Of a DNA stretch of 44,817 nt, positions 15,808-24,276 are shown in pieces; positions within the stretch are counted from its first letter, which is position 1; each line of letters begins with the position of its first letter. The stretch comes from T1Sed10-7 sp047921175 (GTDB lineage: Bacteria; Actinomycetota; Nitriliruptoria; Nitriliruptorales; Nitriliruptoraceae). The stretch covers positions 1 to 44,817 of the forward strand of contig JBLRWQ010000017.1 in NCBI GenBank assembly GCA_047921175.1, given 5' to 3'. A program made the position numbers and the translations under genes. The notes under the pieces are model-generated. The model worked only from the letters and a program-made list of their open reading frames with translations. It was not told the DNA's origin and ran no database searches.

Positions 15808-17010
15808 CTACGCTGCCGTCAGCTCGTCCAGTACCCGGTCCACGACGTCCCGCGGCGGCACGTCCACGACGGGACGGCCCACGGCGTCCAGCAGCACGAA
15901 CCGGACCGACCCGGGGACGGCCTTCTTGTCGCGCGCCATCGCGTCCCACACGGCCCCACGATCCAGCAGAGGCAGCCGCACCGGCAACCCCAGCGATGCG
16001 AGCACGGCCTCGCCACGCGATGCCACCTCGACCGGCGTCCGCCCGAGCGCCACGCCGATGCGCAGTGCCGCCACCGTCCCGATCGCCACGGCCTCGCCGT
16101 GCAGCACCTCGGTGTAGCCGGTGAGCGTCTCGACCGCGTGGCCGACGGTGTGGCCGAGGTTGAGGTGCGCCCGCTCCCCCGTCTCCCGCTCGTCGGACCC
16201 GACCACCGCCGCCTTGACCGCGACGGACCGCTCGACCAGGTCGCGCAGCCGATCGGCCGCGCCCCAGGACGCGACCGAGGGATCGGCCTCCAGCAGGTCG
16301 AGGACCTCCGGATCGCGGATCAGCCCGTACTTGACGATCTCGCCGAAGCCCTCACGCCGGACCCGTTCGGTCAAGGTCGCCAGGGTCGCGGTATCACACA
16401 CCACGGCACGCGGCTGGTGGAACGCGCCCACGAGGTTCTTGCCGGCCGGCAGGTTGATGCCGGTCTTGCCGCCGATGGCCGCATCGACCTGGGCGAGCAC
16501 GGTCGTCGGCACCTGCACGAGGTCGATGCCCCGGGCGTAGGTCGCGGCCAGGAACCCACCGAGGTCGCCGACGACGCCGCCGCCGACCGCTACCACGACA
16601 TCCTGGCGGGTCAGCGGCACCTCGGCAGCCCGCTCCCACAGCGCGGAGAGGATCGCGGGTGACTTGGCCGCCTCGCCGTCCGGCACGCGCGCCTCGGCGA
16701 GGTCGATACCCAGCGACCGCAACGCGGCCTCGACCGGCGCGACGTGGCCAGCTGCCACGACCGGCTCCTGGGTGACCAGCAACGCCCGCCGCGGCCGCAC
16801 GTCCGACCGGCCGCCAGAACCGGACCCTCCACCGACCACCGAGCCCCCGCCGACCACCGAGCCGAGCACCGACCCGAGCAGCGCTGGCAGCGCAGCCGCG
16901 AGCCCCTCCCCGACCCACACCGGGTAGGCGCGACCCGGCAGCGGCACATCGACCCGGGCCACCTCGATGCCCCCGTGCACCTCGCGGACCACCTCGACGG
17001 GTGCGCTCAC
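15808..17010 (-). CDS. aroB: 3-dehydroquinate synthase
   Basis: NAD- and zinc-dependent second step of the shikimate pathway (DAHP to 3-dehydroquinate). Typical blocks are VPDGEAAKS, VAVGGGVVGDLGGFLAATYARG, QVPTTVLAQVDAAIGGKTGINLP (given here as QVPTTVLAQVD then AAIGGKTGINLP), the zinc ligands in REGFGEIVKYG and LNLGHTVGHAVE, and HGEAVAIG. At 400 residues it exceeds the usual 345-370 because of a Gly/Ser/Val linker near residues 46-68, made by a duplicated DNA unit. The start overlaps the aroK stop by 4 bp. Confidence 0.95.
   Translation of the reverse strand: MSAPVEVVREVHGGIEVARVDVPLPGRAYPVWVGEGLAAALPALLGSVLGSVVGGGSVVGGGSGSGGRSDVRPRRALLVTQEPVVAAGHVAPVEAALRSLGIDLAEARVPDGEAAKSPAILSALWERAAEVPLTRQDVVVAVGGGVVGDLGGFLAATYARGIDLVQVPTTVLAQVDAAIGGKTGINLPAGKNLVGAFHQPRAVVCDTATLATLTERVRREGFGEIVKYGLIRDPEVLDLLEADPSVASWGAADRLRDLVERSVAVKAAVVGSDERETGERAHLNLGHTVGHAVETLTGYTEVLHGEAVAIGTVAALRIGVALGRTPVEVASRGEAVLASLGLPVRLPLLDRGAVWDAMARDKKAVPGSVRFVLLDAVGRPVVDVPPRDVVDRVLDELTAA
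16832..16863 (+). repeat. Short in-frame tandem duplication inside aroB
   Basis: ccgaccaccgagcc occurs at 16832-16845 and 16850-16863, offset by 18 bases (six codons). It encodes repeated VVGGGS in the flexible linker of AroB. Confidence 0.7.
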
Positions 17011-17561
17011 GTCATCACCTGCTCGTGCTCGGAGGGGGTCAGGACGTCACCGCTCGACATCGCCCAGGCCAGCACGTCCTCGACCACCTCGTCGACGGGA
17101 CGAGCCGCGTCCACGCGCAGGTCGGCGACCTCGAGGTAGCGATCGTGCCGGGACGCCAGCGTGGACGCCACGCGGTCCCGCAGCTCACCGTCGGCCAGCA
17201 GCGGGCGGTCGGTGTCGCCGGTCAGGCGGTCCACGAGCACCTCGACCGGCGCATCGAGGTGGACGATCACCCCGGTGAGCAGCAGCGACGCCACGTTGTC
17301 GTCACGCAGGACCGCCCCCCCACCCAGCGCGATGACCAGGTCGTGGAAGGTCGAGAGCTCCTCGATGACCCGGCGCTCGAGCTCGCGGAACCCGTCCTCG
17401 CCGTGCTGGGCGAACAGCTCCGGGATGGACCGGCCGGTCCAGCGGCGCAGCTCCTCGTCGGTGTCGGCGACGCGCCGGCCGAGCCGCTCCCCCAGCCGGG
17501 CGGCGACGGTCGACTTGCCCGCCCCCATCATCCCGGACAGGCACAGGTTGCGGCTCATCAT
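17007..17561 (-). CDS. aroK: Shikimate kinase
   Basis: Phosphorylates shikimate at O3. The 184-residue form starts MMSRNLCLSGMMGAGKST with the P-loop at residues 11-18. It has DTDEELRRWTG (shikimate-binding Asp), FRELERRVI and the glycine-rich LALGGGAVLR-type motif (here VIALGGGAVL). The lid arginine is in DTDRPLL. Two ATGs (17561 and 17558) are in tandem; the upstream open frame is Ala/Arg-rich and would overlap aroC, so I reject it. Confidence 0.93.
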   Translation of the reverse strand: MMSRNLCLSGMMGAGKSTVAARLGERLGRRVADTDEELRRWTGRSIPELFAQHGEDGFRELERRVIEELSTFHDLVIALGGGAVLRDDNVASLLLTGVIVHLDAPVEVLVDRLTGDTDRPLLADGELRDRVASTLASRHDRYLEVADLRVDAARPVDEVVEDVLAWAMSSGDVLTPSEHEQVMT

Positions 17562-17625
17562 GGCCGCGACCACGTACGCCGGCGCCCGACGACGGGCCCC
17601 ATCGGACGCACCCGCCGCAGCGGCG

Positions 17626-18813
17626 TCACCGGCCTGCCACCTCGGCGAGGTAGCCGTCGAGGTTGCGGCGGACCTCGGCCACGGTGTCCCCACCGGTCTT
17701 CTCTAGCAGCGCGTCCGCGAGCTCGAAGGCGACCACCGCCTCGAGCACCACGCCGGCACGCGGGACCGCGCAGGCGTCGGAGCGCTGCGTGATCGCCTCG
17801 GCCGGTTCGTGGGTGGCGATGTCGACGGTCTTCAGCGGCTGGGTGAGGCTGGACAACGGCTTCATCGCCACTCGCAGGCGTAACGGCTGTCCGGTGCTCA
17901 TCCCGGCTTCCAGACCCCCCGCATGGTCGGAGAGGCGCTGGTAGCCGTCGACGTCGTAAGTGATCTCATCGTGAGCCTGCGACCCGGGCGTGTCGGCGAG
18001 CTTGAACCCGTCGCCGAACTCGACGCCCTTCATCGCCTGCACGGACAGGCAGGCGCCCGCCAGCCGGGCATCCAGCTTGCGGTCGTAGTGCATGTAGCTG
18101 CCGAGCCCCGGCGGGAGCCCGTAGGCCAGCACCTCGACGACCCCGCCGAGGGTGTCGTTCGCGTCCTTGGCCGTGTCGATCGCCGCGACCATCGCCGCGG
18201 CGGCGTCCGGATCGACGCAGCGCACCTCGGAGGCATCGACCGCATCGAGGTCGTCGGGACCCGGCCGCGGCGCGTCCTCGGGGACCGCAGCCTCACCGAT
18301 GCGCACGACGTGGGAGACGACGGTCACGCCCAGCTCGGCCAGCAGCTGCTTCGCGAGCGTCCCGGCGACGACGCGCGCGGCGGTCTCGCGCGCCGAGGCC
18401 CGCTCCAGCGCGTCCCGGACGTCGTCGTAGCCGTACTTGAGCGCACCGGTGAGGTCGGCGTGCCCGGGGCGTGGCCGGGTCAGCGGCTCCCCCCGCCCCG
18501 TGGCGCGGATCTGCTCGACATCCTCCCGTGGCTCCGGGTCCATCGCGTCGACCCACTTCGGCCACTCGGTGTTGCGGATCACCACGCCGACCGGGGACCC
18601 GAGCGCCCGCCCATGCCGCACCCCGGCGAGCAGCTCGACCTCGTCGACCTCGAAGGCCATCCGCGGCGAACGCCCGTGCCCGAGCCGCCGCCGCGCCAGC
18701 TCGGACGCCAGCACCGAGGTGGAGACGGCCACACCGGCGGGCAGGCCCTCGACCGTGGCCACGAGGGCCGGGCCGTGGGACTCACCGGCGGTGAGCAGGC
18801 GCAGACGGGACAC
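17626..18813 (-). CDS. aroC: Chorismate synthase
   Basis: FMN-dependent last step to chorismate. The family opening RLLTAGESHGPALVATVEGLPAG, conserved RPGHADLTGALKYGYDDVRDALERASARETAARV (in two halves) and the C-terminal RSDACAVPRAGVVLEAVVAFELADALLEK block are all present. The 395 residues are normal for actinobacteria. It is the first aro gene after the pilus cluster, and a 66-bp gap separates it from the last minor-pilin gene. TAGGCT in this gap could be its -10, but no -35 is evident. Confidence 0.96.
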   Translation of the reverse strand: MSRLRLLTAGESHGPALVATVEGLPAGVAVSTSVLASELARRRLGHGRSPRMAFEVDEVELLAGVRHGRALGSPVGVVIRNTEWPKWVDAMDPEPREDVEQIRATGRGEPLTRPRPGHADLTGALKYGYDDVRDALERASARETAARVVAGTLAKQLLAELGVTVVSHVVRIGEAAVPEDAPRPGPDDLDAVDASEVRCVDPDAAAAMVAAIDTAKDANDTLGGVVEVLAYGLPPGLGSYMHYDRKLDARLAGACLSVQAMKGVEFGDGFKLADTPGSQAHDEITYDVDGYQRLSDHAGGLEAGMSTGQPLRLRVAMKPLSSLTQPLKTVDIATHEPAEAITQRSDACAVPRAGVVLEAVVAFELADALLEKTGGDTVAEVRRNLDGYLAEVAGR

Positions 18814-18879
18814 GGACGACCTCGGGGTCGGCGGGCCGCGAGCCTACCGAGGCGCACGGTCCCGCCTGGGACACGCTCC

Positions 18880-20097
18880 TCAGTCCCCGACCGCGAACGA
18901 CGTCGTGCCGCCCGGCTCCTCGCGGACGCCGCGGATCGCGAAGTACTCGAGGTCGACGTCCGCGAACCGCTCGTCGAAGTGGAAGTCCCAGCCACCCCTA
19001 CTGTCGATCGTCCGGCACACGATCGAGCCGTAGACGTCGCCCTGGGCGTTCGGCCCGGAGCAGGCGGAGCGAGGCGCGTAGATGCCCGCGGCAATCACGG
19101 TGTGGTTGTTCGCCTTCACCTCGCCCTCGCCACCGGCGAGGTAGATCTCCAGTGCCGTGGCGTCGGGGGTGTCGTCGCCGACCGTCCAGTTGACGCATGC
19201 CACCTCGTCGCATCGCTGGTTCCCTTGGCCGCGGAGCTCGAGGTTGCCTGATGGCGCGATGTAGATCCGGGTGGGTTGGTCGTTCAGCGCAGCGTTCGGG
19301 TTGGGGACGATCGGGTGTTCTCCCGGCCCGAAGATCGCCTGGGAGACGCAGTAGGTCACACCGCGCACCAACGTCCCGATCCGGCTGATGTCGTCGTAGC
19401 GGTCCTCGTTGTGGCAGGCGCCCCCGTCCGCGTAGGCCTGGAGACCGAGGTCGGGTAGGTCCTGGTAGTCGTCGGTCTCGATGCCGCCACCAGGTCGGAT
19501 GATGCCACCTTCGTTGTAGGTCGCGCCGCCGTAGAGCCAGACCCAGTCGACGATCGCGTTGCCTCGGAGGTTCACGTGGTTGTTCGAGCCGACGGTTCCC
19601 AGCACACCGTTCGGGTCGTCGTCGTTGTAGGAGTCTGCAGCGTTCGCCCCTCGCATCTCCAGCAGGAGGTCACCGAAGGCGGCCAGTCCGAAGAGCCGCA
19701 GTGGGCTCATCTCTGCCTCGAGCACCCGCGTGTGGACCCCGAAGACACCCACCGAGCGCACCTGCCATCGGTTGCTGCCCACCCGGACGGCGGACCACTC
19801 GAACGTCCCGCGTCCCAGTTCTCCCTCGAGCTCCAGGTCGAGTTCACCGCCTGCCTGGAGCTCGTCACCGATGGCGGGGCGATCGTCCTCCTCGAGAGCC
19901 GCGAGCGTGGTGAAGGCGTTCTGGAGCCCGGCGTCAGCCACCTGGATGGCCTGGTTGAAGTCCCGGTCGGCGGCCGAGAGTCGAAGACCCGTGGTGACGT
20001 CGATGTAGAGCGCGATGATGATGCCACCGAGCACGATGGCCGCCAGCAGCACGAGCGGGATCGAGCCCTCCTGGCGTGATCGGACCGGACTCCTCAT
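18880..20097 (-). CDS. PilX-like minor pilin / pilus-associated surface protein
   Basis: A 405-residue protein with an N-terminal hydrophobic pilin-like helix (about residues 12-34: SIPLVLLAAIVLGGIIIAL), preceded by QEG but lacking the usual F and the Glu at +5, as in PilX proteins. The rest is polar, rich in Asn, Gly and Asp, with repeated short strands (GNAIVDWVWLYGG, GNLELRGQGN, VKANNHTVIAAGIYAP) that suggest a beta-solenoid-like ectodomain. Four to six cysteines could form disulphides outside the cell. The ATG overlaps the pilW-like stop by 4 bp. It may prime or cap the pilus or act as an adhesin; that is inference. Confidence 0.7.
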   Translation of the reverse strand: MRSPVRSRQEGSIPLVLLAAIVLGGIIIALYIDVTTGLRLSAADRDFNQAIQVADAGLQNAFTTLAALEEDDRPAIGDELQAGGELDLELEGELGRGTFEWSAVRVGSNRWQVRSVGVFGVHTRVLEAEMSPLRLFGLAAFGDLLLEMRGANAADSYNDDDPNGVLGTVGSNNHVNLRGNAIVDWVWLYGGATYNEGGIIRPGGGIETDDYQDLPDLGLQAYADGGACHNEDRYDDISRIGTLVRGVTYCVSQAIFGPGEHPIVPNPNAALNDQPTRIYIAPSGNLELRGQGNQRCDEVACVNWTVGDDTPDATALEIYLAGGEGEVKANNHTVIAAGIYAPRSACSGPNAQGDVYGSIVCRTIDSRGGWDFHFDERFADVDLEYFAIRGVREEPGGTTSFAVGD

Positions 20098-20741
20098 GAC
20101 AGCACCCTTCCGTAGCGGGTGTTGCGGACGTTGACGCGGGTCTCGGCCCGGATCGGTTCCTGTCCGGTCACGTTGCGCACCAGTCGGATGCCGATCTGGT
20201 TGGCGCGTCCGAGTGCACTCACGCACGCGGTTCCGCTGAGTCCGTCGGCCTCGCAGTCGATCTCGCTGCCGTCAGCCCGGTGGTAGGTGAACACCGCATC
20301 GATGCCGTTGTCGACGTCGGTGATGAGCCGCCTGCGAGGCAAGGTGACCGGCGTCGCCTTCAGTGGGTCGCCGCCGGCGACCTCATCGAGGTCGTACTCG
20401 GTGATCTCCTGGAACAGCAGCAGCGGGCCGTCCTCGATCTCCGGCTCGATGTAGAAGGTGTGAACCTGGACGGTGCGGTTGCGCACGACCTCCGCGCCGA
20501 TGGTGCTGGCGTGTTCCCCGTCATCGGCGAGGTAGATCGGGTCGGCCACCCGGAGTTCCCGGGCGACCACCTGGAGGGAGCGCTCGATGTCGTGCAGCGC
20601 CGTGGCTCGGACGGAGACCTCGCGGCTGACCTGCAGACCGCGCACGATCGAGGTCGTCACGTAGCCGCCGACGATGCCCACGAGGAGCAGGACGACGAGC
20701 AGTTCGACGAGGGTGAAGCCCTCCTGCGGCCGGGTTCGCAT
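20094..20741 (-). CDS. PilW-like minor pilin (prepilin)
   Basis: A 215-residue prepilin with the class III leader MRTRPQEG followed by FTLVELLVVLLLVGIVGG, so PilD should cut after Gly8 and leave Phe1 and Glu5. The ectodomain is mixed and has two cysteines (DCEADGLSGTAC). The ATG at 20741 lies 13 bases after the stop of the preceding minor pilin. The longer open frame upstream is Arg/Ser-rich and out of pattern. It is probably part of the tip complex with its two neighbours. Confidence 0.8.
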   Translation of the reverse strand: MRTRPQEGFTLVELLVVLLLVGIVGGYVTTSIVRGLQVSREVSVRATALHDIERSLQVVARELRVADPIYLADDGEHASTIGAEVVRNRTVQVHTFYIEPEIEDGPLLLFQEITEYDLDEVAGGDPLKATPVTLPRRRLITDVDNGIDAVFTYHRADGSEIDCEADGLSGTACVSALGRANQIGIRLVRNVTGQEPIRAETRVNVRNTRYGRVLS

Positions 20742-20754
20742 CACGTCACCGCCA

Positions 20755-22230
20755 TCATGTGCAGCTGCTGTTGAGGTGCCCGAGCACCGTGAGCGTCGTC
20801 GGCGCCGTGCTGAGCGCGGCGACCGTGTCACCGACCGTGCGCGAGGCCGTGACGGTGAAGGCGGTCTCGTCACGGCTCTGCTGCTCGCTGTTGCCGCTCA
20901 GGATCTTCGGGACGAAGCCGTGGTCGCTTCCCGCCTCCAGCACCAACCGGAAGTTCGCACCGTCGGGCCCGAAGGTCTCGGGAGCAGAGGCCTCGAAGCT
21001 CTCGCTGCCCCCGACGCCGTCCGCGCTGTAGGTGATCGTCACCCTGGCGGTGGCAGGTTCGAGGCCTCGGATGAACGCGTTCACCGTGACAGCCTCGACC
21101 AGGTTCCCCTGCACGTCCGTACAGACCGTCGTGGGCGCGAAGGTGACGGAGTCGATGTGGATCGGGCCGAGGTCGACGTCCGGCTCAGCATCGGGATCAG
21201 GTCCGTCGCCCGGGTCAAGGCCGACGTCCTCCGGGGCGATCGTGCCCCCGAGGAACGCCATCGCGGTCTGCCCTGTGAAGGTGTCGGCGTTCAGCACGCC
21301 GTCCACGTAGAAGGGGAGGGTCCCGTTCGGGAACGTCACCGTGCCCGCAGGAAGGGTGCCGTAGAACCCGACATGGAGGCCACCTGCTGCCGGGATGTAC
21401 CTGGCGAGCGTCAGCGTGCGCTCGACCAGCTCCAGGTTCCCGCCCGCGTCGACCTCGACCGAGGGGTAGCGCAGGGTGGCACCGCTGACACCCTGGCTGA
21501 AGCGGACGAGGATCTGGATGTCCTCGCTGTTCTGCGCCGGTTCGCTCGCGCTGACATCCTCGAGCAGCATCGGGGAGGGCCCGACGTGGAACTGCACGAC
21601 CCGAGGACGCTCGGGATCACCCGCTTCGCTCGCGGTCGCAGCCCGCAGGGAGAAGAACCGCTCCTCGTAGACCCGGTTGTAGAGACGCCATCGGACGATG
21701 GTGGTGAACCGCTTGACCTGCGGGTCACGCTGGTTCCAGGTGATCAGCCGGACCACCTCGTAGGAGCGGCCGTCGACCACGATGTCCTCGACCTCGGTCG
21801 GGACAGGGACGCCGCTGCGGCGACCGTCCGTTCCCGGACCCGGGAGCACGACGACCTCCTCGCCCTCGAAGTACCAGGCCGTCCCGTCGAACTCGAGGTC
21901 GTCGAGGGCCGAGGTTCCGGTCCACTCCCCGCCTTCGGTCTCCGCCTCGTAGGCGTCGAGGAGGTCCGCGAGTTCCTCGTCGTACAGCACCGCATCGGTC
22001 CACGGCAGCGCCTGCAGCTCCTCGTGGAGCCGGTTCAGCAGCGCGGTTGCCTGGACGCGACGCTCGTTGTCCGCCGCGGTCCGGCTGAACTGGATCAGCG
22101 ACGACGCCGAAGCCGAGAGGATGACGCCGAGCAGCAGGATCGCCACGAGGACCTCGACGAGCGACATCCCCGCCTGGTCGTGGCGATGCCGATGGGAGCG
22201 CGTCGAGCGTCCTGATCGATCGTCGTTCAC
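20755..22230 (-). CDS. PilV-like large minor pilin (prepilin)
   Basis: The 491-residue product has a long basic leader ending in QAG, then MSLVEVLVAILLLGVILSAS with Glu at +5, a methylatable prepilin signal. After the helix comes a large ectodomain: an N-terminal part with WTDAVLYDEELADLL and a pilin-like fold, then repeats of beta-sandwich character (VVQFHVGPSPMLLEDVS, DSVTFAPTTVCTDVQ, ATARVTITYSADG). It is several times larger than normal PilV and may be an adhesive tip pilin. The GTG at 22230 has AGGAG seven bases upstream; an ATG at 22278 lacks one. Confidence 0.75.
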   Translation of the reverse strand: MNDDRSGRSTRSHRHRHDQAGMSLVEVLVAILLLGVILSASASSLIQFSRTAADNERRVQATALLNRLHEELQALPWTDAVLYDEELADLLDAYEAETEGGEWTGTSALDDLEFDGTAWYFEGEEVVVLPGPGTDGRRSGVPVPTEVEDIVVDGRSYEVVRLITWNQRDPQVKRFTTIVRWRLYNRVYEERFFSLRAATASEAGDPERPRVVQFHVGPSPMLLEDVSASEPAQNSEDIQILVRFSQGVSGATLRYPSVEVDAGGNLELVERTLTLARYIPAAGGLHVGFYGTLPAGTVTFPNGTLPFYVDGVLNADTFTGQTAMAFLGGTIAPEDVGLDPGDGPDPDAEPDVDLGPIHIDSVTFAPTTVCTDVQGNLVEAVTVNAFIRGLEPATARVTITYSADGVGGSESFEASAPETFGPDGANFRLVLEAGSDHGFVPKILSGNSEQQSRDETAFTVTASRTVGDTVAALSTAPTTLTVLGHLNSSCT

Positions 22231-22325
22231 GTCCCGGCTCCTGCGCACCCGTGCACGACCGCGGACCGGTCGTCTCACCGGGTATCGGCGCAGAGGCCGA
22301 TGGCCTTGAGCGCGATGCTGGAGGC

Positions 22326-23027
22326 CTACTTCAGGGCGTTGTCCCGGGCCAGGATCGTGACGATGCGGTCCCCGTAGAGCACACGGACCTCATCTGCGGA
22401 GATCGACAGCACCTGGAACACGTCGGCGAAGACGTCGCCGACCGTCACGCGCCAGCGCATCGTGTTCACCTGGATGACGGCGACCATCTCGCCGTTCTCC
22501 TCGAGCACCTCCACGATGGTCAGCACCCGGCCGTCGCAGACGACCTCCGCCCCCCGTGTGCAGGACGGCGTGACGGCGTCGCCGTTGCCGCTCGTGCTGT
22601 TACCGCTCGTGCTGTTGCCGCTCGTGCTGTTGCCGTTGGCGGCACCGCTGCTGTCACCGTTGCCGTCACCGTTGCCAGCAGCGTCGTTCGGGTCGGACGG
22701 CTCCGTGGGCGCGGGTTCCGGTTCCGGGACGACCGGCTCGAAGGGATCGCGGGCGAGGAACAGCTCGTAAGCGACCAAGGGGAGCGCGATCGGCTCCAGC
22801 TCGTCATCGAGGGTCGCGGCTTCCTGTTCGTCAGCCTCGGCCGCCACCGCAGCCGTATCGGGCAGCGCGGTGGGCACACGTGACGCAGGTGGTGCGTCCG
22901 ACATCCAGACGGCCAAGCCGGCGATCAGCACGGCGAACCCCGTGCCGGCCGCGAGGGTCGCGGAGCGAAGCCGAGGGTGCGTCGGGGCGACGATCGGCTG
23001 GACCCGCCGAGCGCGGTTGCTGCTCAT
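22326..23027 (-). CDS. PilP-like pilus alignment protein (tentative)
   Basis: A 233-residue protein with one membrane helix (about residues 24-42), an acidic and Pro-rich stretch, a low-complexity Asn/Gly/Ser/Thr linker with three NSTSG repeats, and a C-terminal beta domain (CDGRVLTIVEVLEENGEMVAV, VTVGDVFADVFQVLSI). This layout (membrane anchor, linker, small beta domain) and its place right after pilO match PilP. PilP normally contacts the PilQ secretin, which a monoderm lacks and which is absent here, so its partner must differ. It overlaps pilO by 4 bp. Confidence 0.6.
   Translation of the reverse strand: MSSNRARRVQPIVAPTHPRLRSATLAAGTGFAVLIAGLAVWMSDAPPASRVPTALPDTAAVAAEADEQEAATLDDELEPIALPLVAYELFLARDPFEPVVPEPEPAPTEPSDPNDAAGNGDGNGDSSGAANGNSTSGNSTSGNSTSGNGDAVTPSCTRGAEVVCDGRVLTIVEVLEENGEMVAVIQVNTMRWRVTVGDVFADVFQVLSISADEVRVLYGDRIVTILARDNALK
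22591..22635 (+). repeat. Three tandem 15-bp repeats in the pilP-like gene
   Basis: The unit ctcgtgctgttgccg occurs three times (the first copy has one change). It codes for NSTSG repeats in the linker. Copy number is likely to vary by slippage without shifting the frame. Confidence 0.85.
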
Positions 23028-23653
23028 GCGTCGCCCTCCTCGTCGTCTTCGGTTTCCTCGTCGGCAACGTCCGGTTCGGGCTCAGGTTCGGGCAGCGTCG
23101 GTGGCGGGATGACCGCGAAGGCGTTCCCCGCCAGGGTGACCTGGAGCTCGGGATAGGCGTCGGCGCTGCGCGCCACGGTCGCCGTGTTCCACAGGATGCC
23201 CCGGGAGGTGATGCTCGGGTCCTCGACCCGCCGGAGGAAGTCGACCACCTGGAAGTAGCCGCCGGCGACCTGCAGGCTCAGCCCGATCGAGGACAACCCC
23301 GGCTCCGGGGGATCCGGGAGCTCCGCCGGCCGGGCGGTCGAGATCGACGACAGCACGATCCCGGCCTCGTCGGCGGCGACCTGGAGCTGCCGCAGGGCGG
23401 CGGGCAGGGCGGTGTCCCGCGGTACCACGGCGTCGGCCGCCGCCAGCTCGGCTTCGACGTCAGGAGCGCTCTGGCGCACGGTCTCGAGCCGCTCGATCTC
23501 CGCCCGGAGCATGCGCTGCTGCTCCTCCTGGACCGCGATGCGGTCCTCGACCTCCGCCAGCTCCTCACGCGCAGGCTGGAAGACGAGCACGTAGAACATC
23601 GCGACGAGCAGGATGCCCCCCAACGCGGTCAGCAGCACAGCGATGCGGTTCAT
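23024..23653 (-). CDS. pilO: Type IV pilus inner-membrane platform protein PilO
   Basis: A 209-residue bitopic protein: membrane helix at about 7-26, a coiled coil (EELAEVEDRIAVQEEQQRML, about 30-65), then a ferredoxin-like domain (GIVLSSIS, LSLQVAGGYFQVVDFLRRVE, the usual PilO core). The last 25 residues are Pro/Glu/Asp-rich. It dimerises with PilN on the outer face of the membrane and links the PilM ring to the pilus. It overlaps pilN and the pilP-like gene by 4 bp each. Confidence 0.88.
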   Translation of the reverse strand: MNRIAVLLTALGGILLVAMFYVLVFQPAREELAEVEDRIAVQEEQQRMLRAEIERLETVRQSAPDVEAELAAADAVVPRDTALPAALRQLQVAADEAGIVLSSISTARPAELPDPPEPGLSSIGLSLQVAGGYFQVVDFLRRVEDPSITSRGILWNTATVARSADAYPELQVTLAGNAFAVIPPPTLPEPEPEPDVADEETEDDEEGDA

Positions 23654-24276
23654 CGCAGCTCCTCAGGGAGACCCTCGGCGTAGCGGTCGGTCCGAGCGTC
23701 GGCTCGGACGACCCCGGACACGGAGTACGTCGCGATCGGGTCCTCACGCTCGGTGTCGAGGGTGGAGGAGTTCAGGTACAGCTCCCCGAACGTCGAGATC
23801 TTGTCGAGCTCGATCAGGATCGCCTCGACACCCGGGGCGTGCGAGGTCAGGGTCTGCCCGGCGAGGGTCAGGGATCCCACAGCCGGCCCGGCTTCGACCG
23901 ACGGCGGGGTCAGGGTGAGCGTCAGCGTGTCGAGCTGCGCATCGGCCGGCATGACGGCTGCGAGGTCCTGCAGCACCCCGGCGAGCGAGACCTCGTCACC
24001 CAGACTGGCCTGCAGCACCTGCAGGGTGGCATCCCGGCGGTTGGCGAGGTCACGGAAGGCGATCAGTTCGGCCTCCTCGGCCCGCAGCTCCGCCGTCACC
24101 CGCTCCGCGGCGACGAGCCGCTCCTCGGCATCACGAACCTGGGCGTTGGCCCACCACCACACGCCACCCAGCACCGCGAGCAGTGCCAGCATCGAGGCGG
24201 CGGCGAGGAGACGTTGCTGGGTCGCCCGGTCCTTGGAACGGGTGGCCTCGGGGAGCAGGTTGACGCGGACGCTCAT
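23650..24276 (-). CDS. pilN: Type IV pilus assembly protein PilN
   Basis: 208 residues. The cytoplasmic N-terminus has VNLLPEA (the NLLP box that inserts into PilM). It is followed by one membrane helix (about 24-43, ending WWWAN), a coiled coil rich in Glu and Ala, and a ferredoxin-like domain. It connects cytoplasmic PilM with PilO. It overlaps both neighbours by 4 bp. Confidence 0.9.
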   Translation of the reverse strand: MSVRVNLLPEATRSKDRATQQRLLAAASMLALLAVLGGVWWWANAQVRDAEERLVAAERVTAELRAEEAELIAFRDLANRRDATLQVLQASLGDEVSLAGVLQDLAAVMPADAQLDTLTLTLTPPSVEAGPAVGSLTLAGQTLTSHAPGVEAILIELDKISTFGELYLNSSTLDTEREDPIATYSVSGVVRADARTDRYAEGLPEELR

